Positions 13,136 through 27,480 of a stretch of DNA of 64,000 nucleotides are shown here, piece by piece; the stretch's first letter is position 1; every line of letters starts with the position of its first letter. The DNA comes from Cadophora sp. MPI-SDFR-AT-0126 (lineage: Eukaryota > Ascomycota > Leotiomycetes > Helotiales > Ploettnerulaceae), in NCBI GenBank assembly GCA_020747065.1, contig JAGMVK010000011.1:930001-994000 (forward strand), written 5' to 3'. A program made the translations under genes and the position numbers. Under the pieces are notes generated by a model, which saw only the letters and a program-made list of their open reading frames with translations, did no database searches and was not told the origin of the DNA.

Positions 13136-14950
13136 GGTGCTTACTGTGTAGAATGAGGCAAGGGAGACAAGGGAAATGTCTTTGTAGGACAAGAAGAGAC
13201 TGTACGGATCTCGCAGGCCTTATATAGTTGGAATCTTTCTCCTCCTCTCACCACTGAACCCATACTTTCCTGTCTGAGAACTTGTCACCGCACTTGATCT
13301 TCTCAACAACATTTAGCATGCACCAGGACGGGTACTCATATAAAATGAAGCCCGAGTTACCATTCATAACTCGAATTGATACAAATAAGTGGTATCAACG
13401 AAGAGGACAAGCGAGCGAGGATTGTAACCGTCGTATTTCCTGTTTCCGTTCCGGCCACTCCAGCTCCAAATTGCTTGTCAAAGCTTGAATCAGCTTGAAT
13501 AGCCCCACTGCACTTCCTTCGCGGTGGATACCAAAAGCGATATCGAATACAAATATCACCAAGGGAGTACTTTCGGGCCTTCCAGTTTCAAGGACAGGCT
13601 AGAAACTGTCTACTTGATCCAGCTTTTTACCATCTTCTTTAAAGTAATCTGCCCACATCTCTTGAGCACGTTGGATCTCTGAATCCTATCTTCCATTTCA
13701 TACGGCTCGGTTTCAAGCCTTGTAAGCGAATTTCCGTGTTCAGGTAGGAGACATGTGGACCCGACAAGGATCCTCTGTACCCACTGTTCAGCGGCAATAT
13801 GTGACCGAGCAGTGGATTCCATTGCCGCAACTCCGAGGGAATTGGCTCGCAAGATCTTCTTTGAAGGGCAGCTACTGCAAAGCTACTATGCAAATTTTTG
13901 CGCTTTAAAAGCTGTACTTATCGTGTCAGGAGCCCGCATGACCAGTGAGACTTTCAGAGATTTTCAAAAGACTTCCATGTCAACATATTTGGCCGACCAG
14001 TCTTGAAGTGATATCTTAAAACCGTTGATCTGATGGAGATGCCTTGACTCTCACTTTAGTGAAATATCGGATGGGAAATATCTTCGAAAGGCAAGAGATA
14101 GAGAGCGACCGGGCTCGTCGCGGCTTTAAATATGATCACCGAAATGAATTCCCTGATGTATCTGCAAAGGTGTTGTCAATCGATTAATCCAGGTGCATCG
14201 AGTTGGATGGAGTCCTTTTGCAAAATTACTACTTTGAAATCGAATGACGGTGTAAAAGTTTAATCCAAATGCCCTTCTTATTATTACGTGCTATGCTTTT
14301 GACCCAGTCTCTCTTTCACTTGCTCATATTGGGAGCCTCATTGCCCCCTTTGCATCTCCCGCTGATGCTTTTCGCAACGGTATACTGAGTCGCGCCTGGG
14401 TGCCCCCACCCCCTTCACAGCATTAAATTCGTCATTAGGATATTTTATCCAACAGGCACTTCGTGCACAACTAGCTTTCCAACTTTTCGTGGCTAAGTTG
14501 ACGGTTTAGAGGAACGCGACGGCAGTTTTTCCTGTTTCTGTAGTTAGGATCCATGCCCGGAAGTCTAACAGTCATCTAACATGGCAGAAGAAAAACCGCA
14601 CTTTACGCCTGGTGGTAAAATATACTTTATATAGAATTGTCCTGTTTACCGTTTGGGGTCCCCTCTGGTGGTGCACATTCATGGTCTCAGATACGTACAT
14701 TCCTGTATCATATCCAAACTCGACGTGACTATATTGCTATCGGAAGTTGCAGTATCTCGGTTGGTAAGCCACGTGGAAGACTTTCAAGGAACTTTAGTGT
14801 TTCTTATCCTATTCATGACTTCTTGGCTTGTCGAACGAGTTGTAAACTTTCTCGTCGATAATGACATATACGACACTCGATTTCCGATTCCTATTCCAGT
14901 GATTCTCCTATAGAGCTAGAAGGTAAATAAACTATCAAACACCAAGACGC
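13136..14950. other. intergenic, no gene seen
   Basis: Normal-composition DNA running to the border of AT-rich block 2. Short ORFs on both strands (around 13282-13488, 13610-13893 and 14637-14913) have no recognisable domain, and several open only from non-ATG codons. Nothing supportable. Confidence 0.55.
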
Positions 14951-15530
14951 AACTCGCTATGCTGAGAGCGTTCTATTAATTGAAAAACTAAACATAAGTT
15001 AATAAATTATCTTAAATTAGCTATAATACGCAGTCAGAGATACTAGTATATTAGTATAGATTATACCTAATTACTATTCACTATTATATCTCTAAGCTTC
15101 TATTCTCTTGGATTATTCTAGTATCTTCTTTAATTTCTTTATTTTTCTCTCTGCTTATATTCTTCTTCTTTTCTTCTCTCTTACTCTTCTTAAACTCTTC
15201 TATCTTATTCTCTAAACTACTAAGAACGTATATCCCGCGACTTTAGTCCTTATATTAAAAACTCTATCTATAGCCTTATAATGTGCTCTTATTACCTCTA
15301 CTACTTAAGTATCACCTATTATATCTCTAAACTCTATTGTACTTATATTAGTTATATTTTAGATATCTATTATAAGAATATTAGTATTTAGGAGTTAATA
15401 GAGAGTAGAAGAAAAATATGATTTTAACGTTAAGAAGACAATAGTTTATACAAGAAAAAGAAAGAGAGTAAAGCGAGTTATTAAGAGAATATTTATATAA
15501 AAATTAGCGAATAATAAATAATTAATCGAC

Positions 15531-15570
15531 TATTTTCGCTATTTTCGCTATTTTCGCTATTTTCGCTATT
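15531..15570. repeat. 9-bp tandem repeat (TATTTTCGC)n
   Basis: A little over four perfect copies of TATTTTCGC. The CG in each unit is intact although the surroundings are heavily mutated. Confidence 0.9.
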
Positions 15571-15829
15571 TATACTAAAAGGCCGTTGTACGGCGGCTTC
15601 TTAAAATAAGTGCTACTAATAGCGTTAAAAGTAGTAAAAGCGATACCTTATAATAATAAACGCTAAGTCTAATTAGAAAGAATGCTATAATTTTAATTAG
15701 AAATAAAAAATGGATTATTTTATTATATATAAGTTACTCTAGTTTTAATCGAGCGTTATAAAACAAATAATACCAATAATATATATTATTTAAGCTTACT
15801 AATATATTTATTAGATTGTAGATCTATAT

Positions 15830-16050
15830 AAGACATGTCTTAGTTAAAACAGAGAGATAAAACCACTTACAAAGGTAATTTAATAGCGTTTTAAGAGGTA
15901 ATATATAACTTAGTACTTTCTACTCTCTTTAAAATATATAGATTTTCTATAGTATTAAATCGAGTATATCTATACTAATATATTTATATTTAATTCTTAG
16001 CTTATATTTAGTACTATTTTAATATTAATTATTAATTAATATATATTATA
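15830..16050 (+). repeat. LTR-like terminal repeat (probable 5' copy)
   Basis: Shares the ordered landmarks of the other LTR-like copies: CTATATAAGACATGTCTTAG, a TACAAAGGTAATTTAATAGCG segment in mutated form, then a TACTTTCTACTCTCTTT segment. About 700 bases inward lies 16740-16880; the inverted copy in block 1 has the matching segment (3030-3200) at about the same distance from its own terminal repeat. Confidence 0.6.
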
Positions 16051-17086
16051 AAGTAAATAAGTTATAGTAAAATAATTAATAACTTTAAAATTGAAAATTT
16101 CATTATATTTAATAAGTAACTCTTTAAATCTAAATTAATATTTAATAATTCAATAATAAAAGATAAATATTATAATTAAACTATAAATTTTATATATTTA
16201 TATATATATATATATATATAAATAATAATAATTCTTCTTTAATAATAATTATTAAGTTAATTATTTAACTTTAACTAAAGAGTTTTTAAGTAAATAATAT
16301 TATCTTTAAAGGACTACTAATTTAGATATAAACTATAGCTAAAGAAATATTAATTATTTTAAATTGAAAAGAGAAAATATAAAAAGGAAATAAAAAAGTA
16401 ATAGAAGTAATATAAATAAGATTATAATTAATAGAAAAACTACTAGAAGAATTAATAAAGTATTTATAGGAGTTTTAAAAGCTCTTTTATAAAAGCTACA
16501 TTAAAAGCGAGTTTTCTTTTTAAAATTATTAAAAATACTTTAAAAATTAATATTTATTTTATTTCTTTAAAATAAAGAAATTAAAATATTATAAAATATA
16601 TTATAAATAAAAAATATTTACGTATAATAAAATTAAGTATTAGTATTTATTATATTAACTTAAATAATATAAGCTAAAGATAATATTTAATTAATAATTA
16701 ATTAAAGTTATAGATTTAAAATACTCTTAAAATAATATAAAATTAAAATATTTAATAAGTAACGACTCTAACTACTTAAATACTTTACTAAAGAGTACTT
16801 TTATTATATTAATATATTAAACTAGCTGTAGTAATTAATTCTATTATACTAACTTCTTTAAATAAATAAGAAGAAATATATTAATATATTTTATTATAAA
16901 TTAATTACTTAAAAGTTAAAATATTCTAAATTTTAAATAATTTTATAATTTTTATTTATATATAAATTAATGTTTTAAATAATAATTAATATAATATAAT
17001 ATTATTAATTTATATAAAAAAGAGTTCTTATTTACTTTTAAAAGAAAATCCTTAAAGATAGTATTAATATAAAAACTATATAAAAA

Positions 17087-17146
17087 TTTATTATTAAATT
17101 TATTATTAAATTTATTATTAAATTTATTATTAAATTTATTATTAAC
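17087..17146. repeat. 12-bp tandem repeat (TTTATTATTAAA) x5
   Basis: Five perfect head-to-tail copies of TTTATTATTAAA inside decayed retroelement sequence. Confidence 0.9.
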
Positions 17147-20100
17147 TCTAAATATATACTTATAAGATAAATTTATTTATTTATTTATAAAACTTAAGTT
17201 TTATAAATTATATATAAAATAAATATAATTATTTTAATATATTTAAAATATATTAATATAAAATTAATTAAAATTTTTAATAAACTTTAATAAAATATAT
17301 AAAAAAAACTTTAATATTAAAAATTAAAAATTATTTAAATAAAAACTATATATTTATATTAATTTTTACTAAAGGGTACTATTAATTATAATATTTAATA
17401 TTAAATATTTTTAATAATACTTTAAAATAAAGTAAGTTTATATTATTAATAATATTTAAAAATAGAAGATATAAATTTAATAATTTTATTAGAATAATAA
17501 ATATTAATTTTAAAATAAAAGAGAGATTTAATTAATTCTTAGTTATTAGATTTAATTTAGCTTTTTTATTCTTTTAAACTAAGCCTTACTAAAAGAATAA
17601 ACTAATTTTAATTTAATTAAAAACTTTAAGAATTATAAAGTATTTTATTTAAATTTAAAAATAATAATATATAAAATAATAAAACTTAATATAATAAACT
17701 AATATAAAGAGTTTCTAGTAATTTACTCTTTAAAATAGTGTTATTTTAAGTATTACTTTACTTTTTTTATATTAATAAATAACTTATATATAACTTTAAA
17801 TATAAAAATGACTTATAAACTAAAATTATAAATAAAAAAAATATATTAATTAAAAACTAAGTTAATATTATTTTTATACTATAAATAAGGTAATCTATTA
17901 CTTAAATTAAAAAATAAAGTTTTTAATAAATAATAAATATAAAACTATATTTAAACTTAAACTAAATTATATAAATTATATTATTTATAAAAAAAAAACT
18001 ATAATAGTTATTATTTTAATAAAAAAAATAAGTAGCCTTTAAAGCGTAATACTTTATTATATAAAAAGTTAAAAGTATAAAACTTATAAATATATTACTT
18101 AAAACTAATTAACTTATAAAAAATAAATTAAATCTAATTTAAAAGATATTTAAGGCTAATCTAAGAGATATAATATAAATATTTAATATAATTTAAATAC
18201 TTCCCTTAAAATTAATACATTATTTATAAATTTAAATAATAATTATAATAATAAATTAATTAACTTTATAACTATATTTATTATAAATAAAGTAATATAT
18301 AATATATAGGAAATAATAAAATAACTTAGAAAACAAAAAGCTATTTATATTTTAAAATTTCGAATTTAAAAACTTCTTTTAAATAAAGCTTATATAACTT
18401 AATAAGGAAATCGTTTCTTTTAAAAATTATTAATTAATATAAAAGCCTCAAAGAAAAATACTAGAGGTTTTAATTAATTAAGAGTACTATAATAAATCTA
18501 AAATATTAATTATATTATAAATTAAAGAAATATATAAATACTATTAGAAATATATAAATACTACTTTATATAAGTTTAAATTTAAACTATAAGTTAATAT
18601 AAACTTTAATTATATAGTTTATATAAATATTATATAGTTTAGAGAATAATATATATATATTATATAACAAATAAGATAATAAAGGTTAAAATTATAAAAC
18701 TACTTTCTTTTTATTTAAAGACTTCTTAACTCTTAATTAAAAGTATTTTAATATTATATTTCTTATTAACTTTAATATATCTTAAGTAATAACTTAACTT
18801 AAAGGATATAATATATAACTTATTAATTTAAATATAAGATATATAAAATATTATTTTAGTTCTATTCTTTTAAATTCTATAAGTAAAAGTAAATTGTTTT
18901 TATTTTCTTTTAGAATATATAATTTTATTATTTTTAATAGTTATTTATAATATTTTATTAAGTCTATTTAAGTATAAGGATTATATTAAATTAAAAAGGG
19001 GGTAGTATTATAAATAGCTTATATTATATAACTTAAAACTTAAAATATAATAGTACTTAAGACTTTAAGCTTAAAAAGCTATAGCTTCTAAAAAGACTCT
19101 CTTAAGAGCGTTAGGCTTTTAAAAGAACTTAATACTTAAGATTTTATATTTTGTAGTATTTTTCTTTATTATAATTTTTTTTTATAATTCTTATTAATTA
19201 CTCTTAAATATTTTTATTTTTATTTAAAGTATAAAAATAAATATTAAATTACAATTAATTATCTTTTAATTTAAAGTATTAATAAGTAATCTTATAATAA
19301 TATTCTAATAAGAATTGAATGCTAATTTTATTATAGGAGATTATTCTTATATACTAGTATAAAGAAAGTACTATTATAAAAAATTAATCACAAAGCTTTT
19401 TTAAAATAAGGCCTACTTTTTTACTAGTAAGTAATAGTTAAATTAATTAGGTTTTTATTAAAAGTCCTCTTTACTACACTACTTAAGTAACTTTTATTCT
19501 AAGTTCTCTTTATTTAAAAACTTAAATCTTCTTTATTTTTATCTTTTTTCTTTTTCGTAAGAATCTTATACTTAATATTACTATAATAAGTAATAATTAA
19601 TACTAAGACTTCCTTAATATGCTTCTTTATATAAGAGAAGATCTACTTATAATCTTATAAAAGGATTTAATTAAATATAAACTAAAGTATATTTAAGAAG
19701 TATTTAAGATAAAAAAATTTTTATCTGCGAATTAACTTTAAGTAAAATCTACTATTCTAATATAAAAAGTATAAGTCTTTTCTAATAATACTAAGGTTAT
19801 CTTATCTTAGGTCTTTAATAATTTAGTAATTATTACCTAAAGTTTTATATTAATAATTATAGTAATAGTAAAGATAGTAGTAGTATTCTTACTAGTGAAA
19901 GTATAAATAAGTTTAGTACTTAATATTTAAGAATATAAGGAATTATATTCGAGTTAGTTATAAACTATATTTAAAATAATTTAAAATTTAGAATTTTTTA
20001 GAAAAAAGTACTTATAAAATTATATAGGAATTTATTTTTAATATAATATAAGTATTTCTTACTTTTTATTTATTAAAGATATAAATGTCGTAAGTAAAGT

Positions 20101-20669
20101 CCTTTATTAAGAGTTAAATGTAATAAATATAATGCTTTTAATAAGTAATAGTAAGAACTCTAAATAATATTAATATAAGTATTATTTATATTAGTATTTG
20201 TTTTACTATTAAACTATTTATAATTCTTTTTATTTTTTATACTTACTTTTACTTATTTAATTTAGTTTAAATTATAATAAAATATTAGTAAATATTTTTC
20301 TAAATTAATAAGTTTTATATACTTATAAATAATTCTTAAATATTTACTTAAAAAAAGGACTTTAAAATAAAGAAAAATCCCGATTTTATATAATTAGTAA
20401 TAGTCTTACTTAGTATTATTTATTTACTATTATTTTTTAATATATCGTAATAATTACTTCTAATATATTATTTTTAAACTAAAATTAAAGGTTTTTTAGA
20501 TTATAATACTTTTATAATTCCGTATTTAATATACTTTTTTAATCTTTTATATATATATAACTATCCTTAGTAATTATCTCCTTTACGATTTATAATAAAA
20601 ATTCACTTCTATAATAAGATTTTACTTAAAAATCATCTTTCTAAAAGAAGATTTATTAGTATTAGTCTA

Positions 20670-20890
20670 TAGGTCTATATAAGATATATCTTAATTAAAA
20701 TAAGAATAAGAAGACTACTTCTAAAAGAGATTCATTAGTATTCTAGAGTACTATATAATCTAGTATATTCTATTCCCTCTTAAAAATTATATAAATTTTC
20801 CATACTATTAAGCTTAATATATATAATTATATAACACTTGATTCTTAGCTTATACTTAATATTACATTAACAAGTAAAGTAGTAATAAAA
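20670..20890 (+). repeat. LTR-like terminal repeat (probable 3' copy)
   Basis: Direct repeat of 15830-16050: CTATATAAGATATATCTTAA, then an ATTAGTATTCTAGAGTACTATATAAT segment in mutated form, then a TATTCTATTCCCTC segment and a shared TTGATTCTTAGCTTATACTTA-like tail. Lies just inside the right border of block 2. Confidence 0.6.
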
Positions 20891-21099
20891 TATTAACCAA
20901 CTTTAAATTTATATTTTACTTTTAAAAATAAAAGTACTTAAAAGATAAAATATTATAATAGTTTATACTCTTAACTTAGTTTATATAAGTACGAATATAT
21001 AAGAGTAGTCTTAGAATAAAGTTATTTCCCCCTTTCTAATAATTAATTTCAGTATTAATAGAATACTATTAGTAATTCCCTAGCTACTCTTCGACTATT

Positions 21100-23374
21100 A
21101 TATTCTATTCACCTCGACGTACTAGTGATTATTATAGATTGGTGGTACTAGACGTTTATAAGTACTTCACGCGGCCATGTGGTCTAGGAGAAGGTCTAGT
21201 TGGGATTACTAATTAAACATACTCTTGGAGGGATAGCACTCGATTAGACAATGTCTGATATATCATGGCGTAAATTCGTTCTTGTTCATATCCAGCCTTG
21301 TGATCCCTTAATTTCGGTAAGTGTAAGAGCAGAAGTGCCGAGCAAGATTTCGAAAATCCATCTGGATCTTGATAGGTGAGCAATTATCTGCCCAGGTTCG
21401 ATCACGACCTGTACTGTATTCATATCGAGGTGTTCTGCAAAGACCGAAGAACGAGAAAGATAATCGAATTTGTGACTGATAGTCGGACAGGGCAGACAGA
21501 GCTGTGTCCTACGATTCCTACAAGTCGCTAAGTTGGGAGCCTATCGATGACCTGAACCGTACGGATGTAGCGTATCCATCTTCTTTCTGAATAGTAATAG
21601 GATGACATGTTCTCAACAGATCTTGGATCCCATATTCTACGCAGATCGTTGGTGGAACCCTACGAGACGAGATCATTACCTTATAAGGTTCTACCAATCT
21701 CACCATCGTACTTGCAAGCACAGATCAATACCAAATACAGAACCCAAACACCAATACTGCAACTGAATTGAGAAGCATGTTCATGGCACACCACCAAGGG
21801 CTTCGTATTGGACTCAAAAACACGCAGTGAGCAGCACTAGCACAATTATTTCCAGCTAATTACGACAGTCTGATGCTCAGCAGTGTCGGCGGATTAAGCA
21901 GCGGGGCACTCTATGCTCTAGACACAGCTTTCTAGCCCTCTCACCAGGACTACCGGACAACTGGTGACTCACTGATGTTAAGGCTTGATTTAAAGCTTCT
22001 CTGGCTAGATTACAAGACAGCATCATTTCGTGGGTGTGGAAAGACATAGCAGAATACGCAGGATTCGGTACGCTTGCCCCCCCCCCCGCGGCCGGTATTT
22101 TAGAGCTAGTGGATATGTGCGAACGTTAGATTGTGAAGAATGTAGGGCAATATCAGTCTTTCTCCATACTTGGAATTGCAATCATGTTTGCGGTGGGCCT
22201 GTTCATAATACTCCTCCGTCAGACTTTAGAGCCATTTGTGAGCTGGTGTCAAAAGCGATCTGGGGGTCGTAACGCCCGCCATCAGTCATGGTTGCTTGCG
22301 TCACCTCTTCAACCCCAGCGACTGGCTCTGCAGAAGGAATGCATCGTTGGGACCAGGACAAAATGTAACGGCGAAGTGCCATTACAGAATATGAGGTGAA
22401 ATGGTCTGTTATGGGCTGACAAACCCGTATGCAGGCTCATAATGAGGTAGTTTGAGATCAAAGGCAGCTCTTATCACAATTAAGCTGCACTACGCCGAAG
22501 ATCTCCAAATCAAAGGTGCCTCATATTGATTAAGCATTCATCGTTGAGAGAGAAACACTCAAGCGAGGCTGGTGGCGAGCTTTGTCTAAAACATAGAAAA
22601 ATGAGTTTGTTATAAGAACAACCTTATGAAATTAGCTTGAAATTCCCGAAAAGCATCACAGACATTAAGAATTGAGTTTGTGTCCTTTATGCGGGAATGT
22701 TATGTTTTCGTTGAAGTACAATAGCTGCAAAAGAGCTGAATCGTCAGGTCTCGCTTCACTGGTCACGAGATTAACCGGCTCCAAGCTTTGCAGTCGACAT
22801 CTGGTGCGGATGGAGACCCGATCAACAAAGACAGCAAGACAAGATTGTGCCGGCGAAGATAAGGGAGAGATTAGGCTACGGAACAGTACAAAAGTAAAAT
22901 CGCTAGAATCTTCTGTGGCAAGCGAGGCCACTCATAGTTAAGAATTTGGGTATTAATATACGTCTAGTATTAAGTGCTTCGCCGAAATGAGCCAACTCCA
23001 GCCTATCTCTGGGGTCGGAAACATGCCATTCCGTGCGTAAGGGAGAAAGCACCACCACCACCTATAAAAACAGCAAAAGAGCTCCCCCCAGTAGTGGCTT
23101 TAGAGAGCAAAAAAGGTAGCTCTGATAGGAAACACCAACAGTGGCATGAAAGGCCATAGTTCGTTGGTTCGCATGACGTGTCGTTTGATCTATGCGCAAC
23201 ACGGAGACGAAACGAGAAGCGAAGGACACCAATTCAACCGGATTCTGGCTGGTACCACCAGAGCGTCAAGAAACGCTCAGCGTGCGTGTCATTAATCTAG
23301 TATACAATGCAGGATGCGAGCTAAGGCAAACAACAAATGGAAAGAGTCGAAGTCCATGCGTTACCATCTACAGG
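21100..23374. other. intergenic, no gene seen
   Basis: Normal-composition sequence between AT-rich block 2 and KGD2. ORFs are short and mutually overlapping with no recognisable domain. A C-run lies at about 22076-22088. The left part may be the eroded flank of the repeat block. Confidence 0.55.
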
Positions 23375-24826
23375 TTACAAGAGCATACGTCGAGGATCCT
23401 CGATGTACTCCTTGACCTTCACCAAGAATTGTACAGCTTCTCTTCCGTCCAAAAGACGATGGTCGTATGTCAAAGCCAAGTACATCATGGGGCGGATAAC
23501 AATTTGGCCATTTACAACGACCGGCTTATCCTTGATAGCATGAAGCCCAAGAACAGCTGTTTGAGGAAGGTTGATAATTGGGGTACCCATCAAAGAGCCG
23601 AAAACTCCACCATTGCTGATGGTGAAAGTACCGCCGGCCATATCCTCAATCGTCAGCTTACTGTCGCGAGCCTAGACCAGTGTTAGCGTGGACGTCATGA
23701 ATTAATTGTGTTGTTGTCAGATTTTACCTTCTTGCCCAACTCCGCGATTGACTTCTCAATGCCAACGAGGTCCATTGTCTCAGTGTTTCGAACGACTGGA
23801 GTGACTAACCCCTTCTCAGTTGCAACAGCCACACTGATATCAACATAGTCTCTGTAAACAATGGTATCTCCGCCATTTGGTCCCTCAATGGAAGCATTCA
23901 CAGCAGGAATATCACGCATTGCCAGTACCGAAGCACGTGAAAAGGCACTCATGAATCCAAGCTTGACCCCAGTCTTCTTCAGAACTTCATCCTTGTAAAG
24001 TTTCCGGAATTCCATCAGTGATGACATATCCACTTCGTTGAAGGTTGTCAAGGAAGCTGCAGTATTCTGGGATTGCTTTAGGCGTTCTGCAATGCGGAGG
24101 CGCATTCGGTTCATCTTGACCTGTAGAAACCATCAGCATCCGTGAAATTGGATTTCCATGCTCAAGCTTTGCACTCACACGTCTCTCTTCACGGTTTCCC
24201 AGTGTTGGCGTAGAGCTTGACTTTGACTCTTTTTGTTTTGGTGTCGACTCCTTTGGCTCGGGCTTCTTCTCTTGGGGCGGCGGAGCAGAGCTTGCAGGTA
24301 CGGACTCCTCCTTTTTCGACTCCTCCTTCTTCGATGGCCCAGGGTCAGAAGATGTTGATTGTTCCTTTGGTGCAGGCTCCTTGGGTTCGGAGCTTGCCCT
24401 CTCCTTGTCTCCGCCCTCTGGTGCTCCTCCAAGCTCCATGCGGACCAAATCCTGTCCAACAGTGACAGTGTCCTCTTCATTGGCGAGGAATTCCTTAATA
24501 GTACCGGCCTCGGGAGCATTAACCGCGACATCAATCTGCAATGACCATAGTTAGAGACAGTACAACAGGGTCTGGGTTCGGAGCCACCTTACTTTGTCTG
24601 TCTCAATTGTAGCAATCTCCTCATCCTGCTCGACGAAATCGCCAATTTGCTTTGACCATTGCTTCAGTGTCCCCTCGGAAATCGACTCGGCCATCTCTGG
24701 CACCTTGACAATTTTGTCTGCGTAGGAGCGAAACTGCTGGGCAACAGCTGGAAATGGATATCGAAGTTGAGGTGTACGAGAGGCACGCAGAAAGCGCGAA
24801 GCTACCAGGACTCGCCTTGAAAGCAT
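23375..24826 (-). CDS. KGD2: dihydrolipoyl succinyltransferase (E2 of 2-oxoglutarate dehydrogenase)
   Basis: Four exons: 24826-24593, 24535-24179, 24120-23728, 23671-23375; 425 residues. The introns are 56-58 bases with GTAAGG, GTGAGT and GTAAAA donors and CAG/TAG acceptors, and frame is kept throughout. The N-terminus is Arg/Ser-rich, as in a mitochondrial presequence. The lipoyl domain follows ([15 protein letters not shown]) with the lipoyl lysine in ETDK at residue 78, the last codon of exon 1. A long charged Glu/Lys/Pro/Ser linker separates it from the catalytic domain starting near REERRVKMNRMR. The active-site motif HRLLDG has His399 and Asp403. It transfers succinyl groups to CoA in the TCA cycle in the mitochondrial matrix. 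I see no separate subunit-binding domain, as is usual for fungal E2o. It is divergent from the complex I subunit at 25172 across 345 bases. Confidence 0.95.
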
Positions 24827-25171
24827 CTTGAGCTAATATGGGGGAAAGAGTGGAAAGTTGAGGAATTGAAAGAAAGGGGATAAAACCGTGGCCAGCTCTT
24901 TCAAACAACAAGCAAGTATTCTGGCCAGGACGCACGGGAAACTTCCGACGAGCAGCCTCATCCAAGCGATGGCGCTACTGTAGCCGACGCTCCGACATCT
25001 AGCGACCAGCAAGCTCCAGTGTTGGTACGGTACATCACAACGCAATTCGACGATTGCACCACAGAGAGAGGATCATCCGGACATACGCAAGGAGGTCTAT
25101 GATTGAAGGAATCGATTTCGAGTTGTAGCTTAGCAAGTGGCTGTCGAGCCTGTTCCGCGCACACCAAGGAA
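24827..25171. promoter_or_regulatory. shared divergent promoter region, KGD2 / complex I B22
   Basis: This 345-base gap separates the start codons of two oppositely transcribed nuclear genes for mitochondrial proteins, so it must hold both promoters. No specific factor site was identified with confidence. Confidence 0.6.
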
Positions 25172-25711
25172 ATGTCCACGAAACAAGTAGTCTCGTACGC
25201 CCGCCCTCAAATTCAGAGCCATTGAAGCTTTAGATGCTGACCATGATCTTCTGCAGGTCGCTCTATCGACGCTCACTGAAGCTCTCACTCGATTGGGCCG
25301 TCCACAGGTATCTCTGGAGGGGGCAGGCCATGTACATCAGATCGTTGTTCGAGGCGAATAAGAACATCAAGGATCCCAGACAACAGCGGGCAAGTCGTAC
25401 AGCGCTCCAATATGGGGAATTGACGGTTGCTAATGGGTCATCCAGGCTTTGTTCCAAGAGGCAGAGGCAGAGTTGGAGAAATGGAAGCACCCAGATCCTT
25501 ACCATGCGCCAACAGCACCTGGAGGTTCGTATCGCCTGGAAGTATCAAGCTTTTAAGAGAACATTGGTAGCTAAAATATCTGCGTAACCAGGATCCAAAT
25601 TCGAGAGAAATCTGCCGGCTCCAATCTTAACCCGTAAGTCATGGAGGATTCGACGCGCCAACACCTACCTAGATTAACAAATACGCAGCTCCAACTGAGA
25701 TCACCAAATAG
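25172..25711 (+). CDS. complex I LYR-motif subunit, NDUFB9/B22-like
   Basis: Five exons: 25172-25194, 25257-25389, 25446-25524, 25592-25633, 25689-25711; 99 residues. The second intron has a GC donor (GCAAGT) and ends ATCCAG; the nearby GT alternative breaks the frame. Exon 1 is only 23 bases. The protein opens MSTKQVVSSLYRRSLKL with the LYR motif at residues 10-12, followed by SLDWAVHRYLWRGQ, the signature of the B22 subunit, then IRSLFEANKN and a C-terminal HPDPYHAPTAPGGSKFERN segment. B22 is a membrane-arm accessory subunit of NADH:ubiquinone oxidoreductase in the inner mitochondrial membrane; LYR proteins bind the mitochondrial acyl carrier protein. The last short exon, which ends TEITK, follows a strong GTAAGT donor; reading through instead would give a longer, less family-like tail. 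Confidence 0.9.
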
Positions 25712-26986
<1,275 letters not shown>

Positions 26987-27480
26987 TTTGAGAGATGTGG
27001 TTGATTTTGTTGATGGAAAAAGATGAAAGTGTTGATGCGAAATGGATAGCGGACGTGGATGTTGTGGTCGAAAAGGTGAAGTTGGATGGAGGTAAAGGTT
27101 CCTGTCAGTGGGAGGTGCCGGCGCTTTATCAAAAATCTGGCGGCACGCTAGTGCAATCACCAAACCAAATCACCACGGGGCAGTCACGGTGCCCGAGAGT
27201 TGAGCTAAACCCTTTTCAGACTCGCACCAGCCAGTGGAGCAGGAAGCGAAGCGCTGCCGAAGTTAAGCGCCAAGCGAAACGCGCGATGCGAGATGTGTTT
27301 GTGTGCATTTGTGCACCTGTGCAGAACAGACTTCCGTCCTGATGAAAATGACATCCACCCTCCCACGAATTTCAATCCACCCCCGCCGCCCAAAACTTCA
27401 TCTCCTGCCTGCTACCGTCTCCTGCCCCGTGCCAGACGTGACCCGGTCACAAGAACACAAGCAAGATAGGCAGACTGCTA
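26987..27480. promoter_or_regulatory. H2A upstream region
   Basis: Sequence 5' of histone H2A, presumably its promoter and 5' untranslated region. No definite element assigned. Confidence 0.5.

Larger units (their letters stand above)
14950..21100. repeat. AT-rich, RIP-decayed repeat block 2
   Basis: About 6 kb with the same signature as block 1: extreme AT content, near absence of CA/TG, stops everywhere. It contains two direct LTR-like repeats (15830-16050 and 20670-20890), a segment at 16740-16880 that is the inverse of 3030-3200, and a segment at 17690-18720 matching 7390-8900 directly. The simplest reading is one roughly 5 kb LTR element, possibly with nested insertions after 18900, where the match to block 1 fades. 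Confidence 0.8.

Noticed and set aside
1141..21100. CRISPR array or phage-like origin for the AT-rich repeats
   Set aside because: No regular spacer-repeat pattern; eukaryotic introns and RIP signature rule out a prokaryotic reading.
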